From a bacterium (GTDB lineage Bacteria; UBP4; UBA4092; JAOAEQ01): 64,000 bases of DNA. The notes under the pieces were generated by a model that was not told where the DNA came from, ran no database searches, and was given only the letters and a program-made list of their open reading frames with translations. This document shows positions 37,361-45,763 of this stretch, one piece after another. The stretch lies in NCBI GenBank assembly GCA_026416715.1, contig JAOAEQ010000010.1:1-64000 (forward strand). Direction: 5' to 3'. A program made the position numbers and the translations under genes. Position 1 is the first letter of the stretch, and the number at the start of each line of letters is the position of its first letter.

Positions 37361-38536
37361 ATGCTCCAATTAGTGCTCAAAAAAAACGAAGAGAAGCGCA
37401 TTCGAGCGGGTCATCCATGGATATTTAGTAATGAACTTACTAAAATCGAAAAATGCGTTCCCGGTGAACTGGTTGATGTTTATGATTACCGGCATCAGTT
37501 TATCGGACGGGGATACTATAATCCCCATTCGTTGATAGCTGTCCGACTATTAACCCGAGTCCAAACAGAAGAAATTAACGCCGTTTTCTTCAAGAAGAAA
37601 CTACTTGCTGCAATTGAATATCGGCAACAGATTTATCCGCATGAAAACTCATATCGAGTTGTTTATAGCGAAGCGGATGGGATTCCTGGCTTGATTATTG
37701 ATAAGTATGAACATTGTCTCGTTATGCAAATCCTAACCGCTGGGATGGAAGTATGGCAGCAAACGATTATTGATCTTCTCATTGAACTATATCAACCTAA
37801 TTGCATCTATCTCCGAAACGATTCGCCATTTCGGACGCTAGAAGGACTGTCTCTTGAAAGTAAACTGATTTATGGAACGGTACCTGACCCGCTGATAATA
37901 CAACAAGATGGATTGAAGTTTAAGGTCGATATTGCGCATGGGCAGAAAACTGGGTTCTTTTTTGACCATCGAGATAATCGAAAATCAATAACTTCCTTTA
38001 TTGCAGGAAAAACTGTTCTCGATGCATTTTGTGGAACCGGTGTATGGTCTATTTATGCGGCGAAATTCGGCGCGCGATCTGTGCTTGGAATTGATAGTTC
38101 CGAATCTGCACTTGCAATAGCGCAAGAAAATGCAGCATTAAATGAAGTAACGAAACTCTGTCAATTTCAGATTGGAGAAACATTTGAAACTCTAAAGAGG
38201 TTAGAAAATGAAAAGCGACAGTTTGATTGTGTTATACTTGATCCGCCGGCTTTTGCGAAAAGTCGAACCCATATCCCAACTGCAATTAAAGGATATCGCG
38301 AACTTAACCAGCGCGCGATACGATTACTTCCTACCGGCGGATATCTCGTAACCGCATCCTGTTCGCATCATATCAGCCGTGAACGATTCTTCGAAATGCT
38401 TAAATCGGCTGCGGAGAAAGAAAAAGTGTTTCTTCGTTTAATCCGGTTCGGACAACAGGCGCTTGACCATCCGATTCTGCTTACCATTCCGGAAACCGAA
38501 TATCTCAAATGTGTTACCGTTCAAATCATTCGGTGA
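37361..38536 (+). CDS. rlmI: class I rRNA (cytosine-C5)-methyltransferase, RlmI-like
   Basis: The 391-residue protein has an N-terminal PUA domain (LKKNEEKRIRAGHPWIFSNE, then GRGYYNPHSLIAVRLL) and a linker domain with RVVYSEADGIPGLIID. The SAM-binding methyltransferase fold follows (VLDAFCGTGVWSIYAAKFGA). Catalytic motifs are DCVILDPPAFAKS and TASCSHHI, the latter holding the cysteine of the RlmI/RlmKL type. RlmI in E. coli methylates C1962 of 23S rRNA. Orthology is likely, but the exact target base is inferred. It is a single gene, convergent with the rsfS-yqeK-dcw strand. The gap 38537-38658 shows no clear terminator. Confidence 0.9.
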   Translation: MLQLVLKKNEEKRIRAGHPWIFSNELTKIEKCVPGELVDVYDYRHQFIGRGYYNPHSLIAVRLLTRVQTEEINAVFFKKKLLAAIEYRQQIYPHENSYRVVYSEADGIPGLIIDKYEHCLVMQILTAGMEVWQQTIIDLLIELYQPNCIYLRNDSPFRTLEGLSLESKLIYGTVPDPLIIQQDGLKFKVDIAHGQKTGFFFDHRDNRKSITSFIAGKTVLDAFCGTGVWSIYAAKFGARSVLGIDSSESALAIAQENAALNEVTKLCQFQIGETFETLKRLENEKRQFDCVILDPPAFAKSRTHIPTAIKGYRELNQRAIRLLPTGGYLVTASCSHHISRERFFEMLKSAAEKEKVFLRLIRFGQQALDHPILLTIPETEYLKCVTVQIIR

Positions 38537-38658
38537 ACCAACTCTGGTTACGGTATCTTGACGAGTCGTTGCTCGGCATACGCAATGCGGCGTTCGGTAT
38601 AAACTTACAACAATACTTTTTCTGAAACCGAAATCCTGTTACGGTACCTATTCTCCTT

Positions 38659-39036
38659 TTAGTTCAACCGCCATTCCGGATTAGTTAAATCAGGAAGTTT
38701 GCCATATACGACCGGAGCATCACCCCAGAGTCGTTCAAGTTCATAATATTCCCGCGTTTCTGGTTCAAGAATATGAACGACAACCGAACCATAATCTAAA
38801 ATAACCCAATGACCGTATTCATATCCTTCCCGATGAAGATATTTAACCTGATAATCTTTTTTCAGTGTCTCTGCTATATATTCCGCTAGCGCGCGAACGT
38901 GGGTATCGGAATCCCCACTACACAGAACGAAAAAATCAGTGAAATCAGTCAGTTGCCGTAAATCAAGTACCGCAATGCCGAACCCTTTTTTATCCGCAGC
39001 GAGTTTTGCAACGCGGATCGATAGATGTCGTGCCAA
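38659..39036 (-). CDS. rsfS: ribosomal silencing factor RsfS
   Basis: About 125 residues carry the Iojap/RsfS fold: VAKLAADKKGFGIAVLDLRQ, DFTDFFVLCSGDSDTHVRAL, and the ending YEYGHWVILDYGSVVVHIL. RsfS binds L14 on the large ribosomal subunit and blocks subunit joining when nutrients are poor. The start is not certain. The frame opens at a TTG/ATG pair (39060/39057), but a strong GGGAGGTGA lies just inside that part, so the TTG at 39036 is chosen. It follows yqeK on the same strand, a common pairing in bacteria. Confidence 0.9.
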   Translation of the reverse strand: MARHLSIRVAKLAADKKGFGIAVLDLRQLTDFTDFFVLCSGDSDTHVRALAEYIAETLKKDYQVKYLHREGYEYGHWVILDYGSVVVHILEPETREYYELERLWGDAPVVYGKLPDLTNPEWRLN

Positions 39037-39084
39037 TATTGGTGACTCACCTCCCATCAAAACCGATACAATCGGATACGAACT

Positions 39085-39678
39085 TTATCCGTTTGTATCC
39101 GCTGTTCTATCTGTTTGAACCATATGTTTTAAGTATTCAACTGCCTCTATTCCCCGCGAATGTATCCGCTGGCGTTGTTTTTTTAAAAAATCTAATTTCG
39201 CTTCTAAAACGGCTAAGGTTAATTCGGTTAAACTATGGCTCATACTTCGTTTTATAGTATCTGGTATCTCGAACGCACGATATGGCTCAATATAATCGGC
39301 AATAAAAATGACTTTCTCCAATTCACTCATCTGAGCTCTTCCGGTAGAATGATAGCGAATCGCCGCTAATATGTCCGGGGCATGAATGTTAAATTCGGTT
39401 TGCGCTATCAGTGCAGAAATAGGTGCGTGCCAGAGTTCTGGAATCAGCTGTTCTTCAGCATCAATTACATCAGGATAGGTTTGCAGAATTGCTTTTTGTT
39501 TAGTGATAGGAAAACAACGGGCGCAATCATGTAAGAGCCCAGCAATTTGGGCTTGATGACCATCTACTGCAAACTGTTTCGCTAAACGTAATGCTGTTGT
39601 TTTCACACCGAGTGAATGGAGATATTTTGGCTGGTCAAGATATGTTGCTAGTTTATGTTCTATCTCTATAACGTCTAT
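39085..39678 (-). CDS. yqeK: HD-domain hydrolase YqeK (probable diadenosine tetraphosphatase), apparent ATA start
   Basis: Family segments are YLHSLGVKTTALRLAKQF, GLLHDCARCFP (the HD metal pair), ELWHAPISALIAQTEF, AIRYHSTGRAQMS and VIFIADYIEPYRAF. YqeK proteins hydrolyse Ap4A symmetrically with an iron-type centre. The first histidine of the metal set is in YLHSLGV. That residue lies before the first usual start codon (a GTG at 39606), so the gene must begin earlier. Between the upstream in-frame TAG (39684-39682) and that GTG there is no ATG, GTG or TTG. The ATA at 39678 lies 6 bases after an AGGAG, giving a 197-residue protein of normal length. ATA initiation or a sequence error are both possible. 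Confidence 0.88.
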   Translation of the reverse strand: MDVIEIEHKLATYLDQPKYLHSLGVKTTALRLAKQFAVDGHQAQIAGLLHDCARCFPITKQKAILQTYPDVIDAEEQLIPELWHAPISALIAQTEFNIHAPDILAAIRYHSTGRAQMSELEKVIFIADYIEPYRAFEIPDTIKRSMSHSLTELTLAVLEAKLDFLKKQRQRIHSRGIEAVEYLKHMVQTDRTADTNG

Positions 39679-39783
39679 TGGCTACTCCTATACCATCAAA
39701 ACATTAAAACCAATTTCTTGTATTTCATTATATATTACAATTTTAATGTAAATCAATACAGTTAATTCCAGAGTATAGGAATG

Positions 39784-39815
39784 GGGATAATGTTATATTA
39801 AAATAACATTATCCC
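39784..39815. other. 13-base-pair hairpin between ftsZ and yqeK
   Basis: GGGATAATGTTAT at 39784-39796 pairs exactly with ATAACATTATCCC at 39803-39815 around a 6-base loop. No T tract follows on the minus strand, so it may be an intercistronic mRNA processing or stability element at the end of the dcw operon rather than a classical terminator. Confidence 0.55.
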
Positions 39816-39841
39816 TATCCCGTATCCTCTACGCCGGAAAA

Positions 39842-41149
39842 TTAGACGGCAGGGCGCGAAGCTTGCCGTCGTCGCAAATATGCAGGAATTTCGTAATCTG
39901 TTGGGGAAAATGCCGGCGTCTGCGGTATACCGATTTCCGAGTCATGTACTCCGGACTTCTCCGATTCAGGCGGTGCAAATAACGGCGTATCGGTATAAGG
40001 AGAACTTTCGAGCTCAGCTGGTTTATCGGAATCATTTTTTGATGTCGTCACCGTGGGCTCTAGAATCGGCACCGGAGTAAACGGTTCTACTATTGATTCA
40101 GATGATTCAGATACTTTTTCTTCAATCTGTTCCAGCGGTATCGATTTCGCTTTCGTCTCAGAAAAATCCTGGTGTATTTCACTCAATGCATCTTTCCCTT
40201 CAAACCCAGTTGCAATCATAGTGACTTTTATTGCGTCACCGAACTGCTCATCAATCACTGCGCCAAATATGATATTCGCTTGCGGATTTGCTAAAGTCGC
40301 TACAGTACCTGCAGCTTGATATATTTCACCTATCGTCAATGAAGGACCACCGGTAATATTAAGTAAAATATTTTTCGCACCAGCGATTTTCGATTTCTCT
40401 AACAATCCAGATTCACTTGCGGATTTAACTGCTAACGTCGCCCGGTTCTCCCCCGTTGCTGTCCCAATACCAATAACCGCTCCACCTTGATTCCCCATAA
40501 CTGATTTAATACTCGCAAAATCGACGTTGATTATCCCAGGAACATAAATCAAATCTGAAATACTGCTTACCGCCTGATAAAGCATATTATTTGCGGTAGC
40601 AAATGTTTCTGCTAATGTAGCTGTTTCACCAACTAGTGAAATCAAGTAGTCATTCGGAATAATCATCAGCGCATCGATTGTATCTTTCAACTCGGTTATT
40701 CCTTGTTCCGCAATTTTAACCCGGTTTATTTCAAACTTGAACGGTTTGGTTACTACTCCAACGGTTAGAATGCCGAGTTCTTTTGCCAGTTTCGCAATTA
40801 CCGGCAATGCTCCGGTACCGGTTCCGCCACCTAACCCTGCAGCGAGAAAAACGATATTCGCACCAAGTAATGCATCTCGAATTAGGTCGAGTGATTCTTC
40901 AGCAGCTTTTTTCCCGAGTTCGGGATCGCCACCCGCACCTAATCCACGGGTAACCGTTTCTCCGAGCTGGACTTTATATGCAGTTTTCGATTTCAGCAGA
41001 CTTTGTACATCAGTATTCATAACCATTAACTCGACTCCGCTTAATCCAAAGTCGAGCATCCCGTCAACTGCATTGCATCCAGCACCACCGATACCAATCA
41101 CTTTAATCTTACCATTACTTTGTGCTTCATTAGAAAACTCTAATATCAT
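39842..41149 (-). CDS. ftsZ: cell division protein FtsZ
   Basis: The 435-residue tubulin homologue forms the Z ring at mid-cell by GTP-dependent polymerisation. It shows IKVIGIGGAGCNAVDGM, the GTP-binding tubulin signature AAGLGGGTGTGALPV, the T7 catalytic loop region NVDFASIKSVM, and the N-terminal half of the ring-forming core. After a variable, acidic and Pro-rich linker (about 325-415), the C-terminal core peptide EIPAYLRRRQ binds FtsA and other anchors. AAAGGAGG lies 6 bases before ATG. It closes the dcw cluster after ftsA (57-base gap). The gap holds a short CCTGAACAAAGTCGAAGG motif, a common intergenic palindrome-like element. Confidence 0.97.
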   Translation of the reverse strand: MILEFSNEAQSNGKIKVIGIGGAGCNAVDGMLDFGLSGVELMVMNTDVQSLLKSKTAYKVQLGETVTRGLGAGGDPELGKKAAEESLDLIRDALLGANIVFLAAGLGGGTGTGALPVIAKLAKELGILTVGVVTKPFKFEINRVKIAEQGITELKDTIDALMIIPNDYLISLVGETATLAETFATANNMLYQAVSSISDLIYVPGIINVDFASIKSVMGNQGGAVIGIGTATGENRATLAVKSASESGLLEKSKIAGAKNILLNITGGPSLTIGEIYQAAGTVATLANPQANIIFGAVIDEQFGDAIKVTMIATGFEGKDALSEIHQDFSETKAKSIPLEQIEEKVSESSESIVEPFTPVPILEPTVTTSKNDSDKPAELESSPYTDTPLFAPPESEKSGVHDSEIGIPQTPAFSPTDYEIPAYLRRRQASRPAV

Positions 41150-41206
41150 GATATCCTCCTTTTACCCTGAACAAAGTCGAAGGTAATAAATTTTTATGTT
41201 CGCTGT

Positions 41207-42424
41207 TTAAAAATTATTTAACCAACCAGAGATTTTATCCCACCACTTCCACCGTCGTAGCGGTTTCTGCAATCGTAATTCATAACCAAATAGCAATAGG
41301 CCAACTCCGGTTGAATATATCGGACTACTTACCGGTTCAGTTAATCCCCGGATACCAAAGGGAGCACCGATTCGTATCGGGAGCTGGAACACTTCTTTCG
41401 CCAACTCTTTTACCCCGGGCATTAAGGTCACCCCACCGGTCAACACCACACCCGCTGGTCGACGATATCGATGCGGAACATGGTCTAACTGCTCTTTAAT
41501 CAAAGTATAAATCTCTTCCATCCGGGGTTGAATAATTTCCGCAAGTTTTTTTCGTTCAACCATTTGCGGTTCTCGGCCAACCACATCGTTAATTTCAAAT
41601 TGTTCTTCATCTCCTACCAAAGCAACATACGCACAGCCATATTTCCGTTTAATATTTTCGGCATCGAATCGAGTTACCCGTAATCCTTCTGCGATATCCT
41701 TGGTAATATAATTGCCACCGAGTGGAATAATCTGGGTATGCCGAATCCCATTCTTCCCAAAAATCACTACATCGGTCGTGCCACCACCAATATCCGCCAT
41801 AATTACACCTAAATCCCGTTCATCATCATTCAGTATTGCACGGCTTGAGGCTAACGGTTGTAATACGATATCTTCTACCTCAACTCCTGCTTGATTAACT
41901 GATTTCGCAATATTATTCGCTGAAGTTAAAGCTCCTGTGACCACGTGGATTTCAACATCTAGTCTTGTCCCTGCAAAACCGATGGGATTCTTAATTCCAC
42001 TCTGTTCGTCTACAATATATTCTTGAACTAAAGTATGAATTATTTCACGACCAGCAGGAGTAACCATTGCCATTGCTTTTTCGCGAGCGCGCGCGACATC
42101 TTCTTCCGTTATTCCACGTAAGGGAGCAACCACCTCAATTCCAGCTCGCGCATTCTGACATTGAATATGATTTCCGCTAATGCCGACAATTGCTTTTTTT
42201 ACTTCAACATTCGCTATATCTTGTGCTTTCTGCACAGACCGTTGAATTGACCGGGTTGTACTCTCTAAATCTACTATCATTCCACGTTCGAGTCCTTCCG
42301 AGGGAACCGTCCCTATCCCGATAATACTCATCTCTCCATCTTCGTGTATTTCAGCAATCAATGTTCTGACTTGCGTAGTCCCGATGTCTAGCCCTACAAT
42401 AAGATTTTGTTTTGTTTTAGCCAT
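41207..42424 (-). CDS. ftsA: cell division protein FtsA
   Basis: The protein of about 405 residues is an actin-family ATPase that tethers FtsZ to the membrane and recruits later division proteins. The actin-type phosphate loops are GLDIGTTQVRTLIAEI and VIMADIGGGTTDVVIF; the adenosine motif is GVVLTGGVTLMPGV. The 1C domain lies near 85-170. The C-terminal membrane-targeting helix is present as a basic amphipathic end (LRRWKWWDKISGWLNNF). The ATG at 42424, with AAAGGA 9 bases upstream, is preferred to an in-frame ATG at 42457. It lies between ftsQ and ftsZ, as in classic clusters. Confidence 0.95.
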   Translation of the reverse strand: MAKTKQNLIVGLDIGTTQVRTLIAEIHEDGEMSIIGIGTVPSEGLERGMIVDLESTTRSIQRSVQKAQDIANVEVKKAIVGISGNHIQCQNARAGIEVVAPLRGITEEDVARAREKAMAMVTPAGREIIHTLVQEYIVDEQSGIKNPIGFAGTRLDVEIHVVTGALTSANNIAKSVNQAGVEVEDIVLQPLASSRAILNDDERDLGVIMADIGGGTTDVVIFGKNGIRHTQIIPLGGNYITKDIAEGLRVTRFDAENIKRKYGCAYVALVGDEEQFEINDVVGREPQMVERKKLAEIIQPRMEEIYTLIKEQLDHVPHRYRRPAGVVLTGGVTLMPGVKELAKEVFQLPIRIGAPFGIRGLTEPVSSPIYSTGVGLLLFGYELRLQKPLRRWKWWDKISGWLNNF

Positions 42425-42477
42425 ACTTAATGTTCCTTTAACGTTTACACGTTTCAAGTTCTAGCTATTGTTGGTAC

Positions 42478-43356
42478 TTATGTTTGTACCTTATTGGATT
42501 CCGTTCCTTTATCTCGCTTTTTATTCACAATTTTGGGCTTCGTTACAATGCCTTGTTTATCAAATCGTAAATCTATATATTCTTCTTCCAGCTGCTGCTG
42601 TTTTATTATCTGCCAGATGTGTAACAATTTGTTTAATCGTTCTTCAAAATTTTCTTTCCCAAGACGAATTTCTGTCCCTTCATGCAGCGTATACAACAAA
42701 AGGTTATCCGGTGCAGTAATATTGAATTCTGATATTTCCTTCAGAAACCATGGCGCATTTTCTTTTAAATAGGTGATAACCGTTAGAACATTCCGCATTC
42801 CGTCTGAATTGATACGGGTTGGATGTTCAACGAGTACATTCTCTGGGACTGTAACTATCGGTAATTCTTGTAACGATTCCGGATATATTCCTGGTAGCAG
42901 ATATCCTTCAGCATCAACACCATACATTTCTTTTCCGCATACTACTGCGATAGGACTACGTTCAACTACATCTATTCGTATCGTAGCTGGAAACCGTTTT
43001 TGTATCCGAACTTCTTTTACCCAGGGATGAACCATAACTCGCTTAATAATATTCCGTGTTGGTAAAGTGACTAGATTCTTTTGCAACTGTACATCGGCTA
43101 AATTAAGTATTTCGGTTCTATTAATCTGTTTTGTTGTACTAATTTCGACTTTACGCAGCGAAAAATAATTAGACCAGAATACAAACATAGTTAATTGAAT
43201 CCCTACAAGAATTACGATCAACATCAACAATCCAGTTAATACACCATGCAATACCTTTTTCCAAATATAGTGTGGTGGAATGTCTTTCTGAACTTTACGT
43301 TTCTTCTTTTTAAGATGTTCATTATTGATTTTTATATGGGTATAGATGGATTTCAT
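42478..43356 (-). CDS. ftsQ: cell division protein FtsQ
   Basis: The 292-residue bitopic membrane protein has a basic cytoplasmic start (LKKKKRKVQKD), one hydrophobic helix (about 37-60, VLTGLLMLIVILVGIQLTMF), then the POTRA domain (YFSLRKVEISTTKQINRTEI). The FtsQ beta domain follows (IQKRFPATIRIDVVERSPIA, then YGVDAEGYLLP). FtsQ bridges FtsA/FtsZ and the FtsL/FtsB/FtsI complex in the periplasm. The acidic/basic C-terminal tail (KKRDKGTESNK) is short. The position between murCB and ftsA supports the assignment. Confidence 0.92.
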   Translation of the reverse strand: MKSIYTHIKINNEHLKKKKRKVQKDIPPHYIWKKVLHGVLTGLLMLIVILVGIQLTMFVFWSNYFSLRKVEISTTKQINRTEILNLADVQLQKNLVTLPTRNIIKRVMVHPWVKEVRIQKRFPATIRIDVVERSPIAVVCGKEMYGVDAEGYLLPGIYPESLQELPIVTVPENVLVEHPTRINSDGMRNVLTVITYLKENAPWFLKEISEFNITAPDNLLLYTLHEGTEIRLGKENFEERLNKLLHIWQIIKQQQLEEEYIDLRFDKQGIVTKPKIVNKKRDKGTESNKVQT

Positions 43357-43441
43357 ATGATTGTATTTCCATAAACTTCATAACCTTACGGCGTCAGATT
43401 ACTTCATTATCATCTGTGGCAATTTGGATGAAATTATACAC

Positions 43442-45739
43442 TCAGCTCGCGCCGACTATCTTAACTTCTAGCTCTAAATCAATATTAAATTCTCTTTTCA
43501 CCTTTTGCTGAACAAGGTTAATCAGTTCTAGGCAATCCTGTGCTGTCGCATTACCAACATTAACGATATAATTTGCATGTTTCTCTGAAATCATCGCTCC
43601 ACCTATTCTGGTTCCTTTCAATCCAGCACGGTCAATCCATCGTCCTGCTCCTTCACCTTTCGGATTCCGAAAAAAACAACCTGCGCTCGGATATTCTAAC
43701 GGTTGTGTTGCCGCTCGCCGGTCGGTATATTGCTGCATTTTGGCTAATATTTCCTGCTTATTACCCGGCAGCAATTTCAATAAACATTCTACAATAATTA
43801 CTTTATCAAGATTGGTTTTATGTTCATCAAATGTTACTTCTTCTTTTGTTAAAACTTTAATATTTCCTTCAAAATCTACAATCGTTATCGTAGCAATACA
43901 TTCACTAATCGAATGGTTAAAAGCTCCAGCATTCATATATATCGCTCCACCAACGGTTCCAGGGATGCCAACAAGCGCTTCCAATCCGGTTAATTCCGCA
44001 GCCGCAGAAAATTTTACTAAATCCGGTAACATAACTGCGGCACCGCAACGGATTAACAGCGTATCCACTTGCTCAATGTGTTTAAATCCTTCACCGAGTT
44101 TAATCGTTATCCCAGGGATACCGTTATCTCGCACCAATATATTCGACCCAGCGCCAAGGATAAATGGCGTAATTCCTTTATGTTTCGCATAGTGGAGAAT
44201 TTGAGTCAAGGATTCGATGTTTTCCGGGATAACTAATAGTTCTGCTTTTCCTCCGATTTTAAGCGTCGTATAATCTTTCATTATCGCTTGCGAAATGACT
44301 TTTCCCTGTATCGGCGGAAAAGGGTCATCGACACTCAGCCTAGTTTGCATTTTTTGTTTCAAGCGAGCCACCAAATCATCTGCCAATCGCCAAATATCTC
44401 CCGCACCTAAATAAATTACAATGTCACCAGGTTGAACGGTTTTAATAAGATAATCATTAATCTCGTCACGGTTAGGAATATAAGTGATACGTTCAAATCC
44501 ATTGATTTTAGCAGCGTCAATAATTGTCTGACTTGATATACCCGGAAGTGGCGTTTCTCCAGCAGCATAAATTTCTGTAATAATCAATTCATCGGCAGCT
44601 GTAAAACTTTGTCCAAACTGCTCTGCTAGAAATTTGGTACGAGTATATCGATGCGGCTGAAACACAGCTATAACCCGTTTTGCATCACCGGTTCTACACG
44701 CGGCAATCGCTGCTGCAACCTTACTTGGGTTATGCGCATAATCATCGACAACGGTTATACCATTCACTACACCCTTAATTTCAAACCGTCTCCCTACCCC
44801 GTTGAATCCTTCCAATCCCGGAAGAATTTGCGCAATATCGAGTTCTAAAACGATACCAACCGCAATCGCAGCTAATGCATTCTGTACATTATGTTTACCT
44901 GGCATTCGAATAGCTACTTCCGCTTTCTTTTCATTCTTATAAATTAAATCAAATCTACTCCCGAATTGGACGTATCGAATATTTTCTGCACGAACATCAG
45001 CTTCCCGATGTAAACCAAAAGTCACCACCGGCCGAATTGACTTTTCGACTAATGTTCGTGCGGTCGGATCATCATAGCCAATCAAAACAAAACCATCCGG
45101 TGGTACTAAATGCATGAATTGAATAAATGCGGTAACGATATTTTCAAATTTTCCATCGTAATGCTCTAGATGGTCTGCTTCAATATTATTAACAACCGCA
45201 ATTTTGGGGGTTAGCCGCAAGAACGATTTATCACTTTCATCGGTCTCCGCAACCAGCCATGTCCCTCGTCCGAGCATTGCAGAACTGCCAATTTCTTGAA
45301 CCTTCCCACCGATAATTGCTGTTGGTTGTAATCCCGCATGGAGCAACATTGAGAATATCATCGAACTAGTAGTAGTTTTACCATGGGTTCCTGCGACAGC
45401 GATAACCTGTCGCGTTTTCATTAAATCAGCTAATAAATCTGCCCGATGCCAAATTGGAATATTCCGTTTTTTTGCTTCGACTAATTCTGGATTTTCTGGA
45501 TCTATTGCGCTCGAATAAACGACTAAATTTGCCCCGTTAATATTTTCGGGTGCATGACCGAAATACACTTTTGCCCCTAACTGTTGCAACCGCTGTGTCG
45601 CTTCAGAAACAGATTTATCAGAACCGGACACTTCGTACCCTAACTGGAGATATACCTGAGCTAGTCCATTCATACCTGTTCCACCGATTCCGATAAAATG
45701 AATATGTTTTACTGCCGAGGATATCTGTTGTTGCTGCAT
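43442..45739 (-). CDS. murC-murB: fused UDP-MurNAc-L-alanine ligase (MurC) and UDP-MurNAc dehydrogenase (MurB)
   Basis: The 765-residue fusion has residues 1-455 as MurC: HIHFIGIGGTGMNGLA, the P-loop VAGTHGKTTTSSMIFSM, VNNIEADHLEHYDG and VVDDYAHNPSKVAAAI. After a short linker, residues 472-765 are MurB: LKIGGKAELLVIPE, LGAGSNILVRD, LEALVGIPGTVGGAIYMNAGA, and the active-site segment YPSAGCFFRNP. The usual catalytic serine proton donor is replaced by Cys688. The enzyme would reduce UDP-GlcNAc-enolpyruvate and then add L-Ala, two consecutive steps of precursor synthesis, on one chain. No separate murB exists in the cluster. Fusions of these genes occur in a few phyla. murG precedes it by 24 bases. 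Confidence 0.95.
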   Translation of the reverse strand: MQQQQISSAVKHIHFIGIGGTGMNGLAQVYLQLGYEVSGSDKSVSEATQRLQQLGAKVYFGHAPENINGANLVVYSSAIDPENPELVEAKKRNIPIWHRADLLADLMKTRQVIAVAGTHGKTTTSSMIFSMLLHAGLQPTAIIGGKVQEIGSSAMLGRGTWLVAETDESDKSFLRLTPKIAVVNNIEADHLEHYDGKFENIVTAFIQFMHLVPPDGFVLIGYDDPTARTLVEKSIRPVVTFGLHREADVRAENIRYVQFGSRFDLIYKNEKKAEVAIRMPGKHNVQNALAAIAVGIVLELDIAQILPGLEGFNGVGRRFEIKGVVNGITVVDDYAHNPSKVAAAIAACRTGDAKRVIAVFQPHRYTRTKFLAEQFGQSFTAADELIITEIYAAGETPLPGISSQTIIDAAKINGFERITYIPNRDEINDYLIKTVQPGDIVIYLGAGDIWRLADDLVARLKQKMQTRLSVDDPFPPIQGKVISQAIMKDYTTLKIGGKAELLVIPENIESLTQILHYAKHKGITPFILGAGSNILVRDNGIPGITIKLGEGFKHIEQVDTLLIRCGAAVMLPDLVKFSAAAELTGLEALVGIPGTVGGAIYMNAGAFNHSISECIATITIVDFEGNIKVLTKEEVTFDEHKTNLDKVIIVECLLKLLPGNKQEILAKMQQYTDRRAATQPLEYPSAGCFFRNPKGEGAGRWIDRAGLKGTRIGGAMISEKHANYIVNVGNATAQDCLELINLVQQKVKREFNIDLELEVKIVGAS

Positions 45740-45763
45740 ATTATTTTACAAATATTCATTCAC

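Noticed and set aside
41165-41183. CCTGAACAAAGTCGAAGG between ftsZ and ftsA as an operator
   Set aside because: It looks like a short, widespread intergenic element. There is one copy only and no symmetry strong enough to argue for a regulator site.
40737-41186. A 149-codon plus-strand frame opposite ftsZ
   Set aside because: Its Pro/Ser-rich product is the antisense of the conserved GTP-binding region of ftsZ, with no ribosome site.
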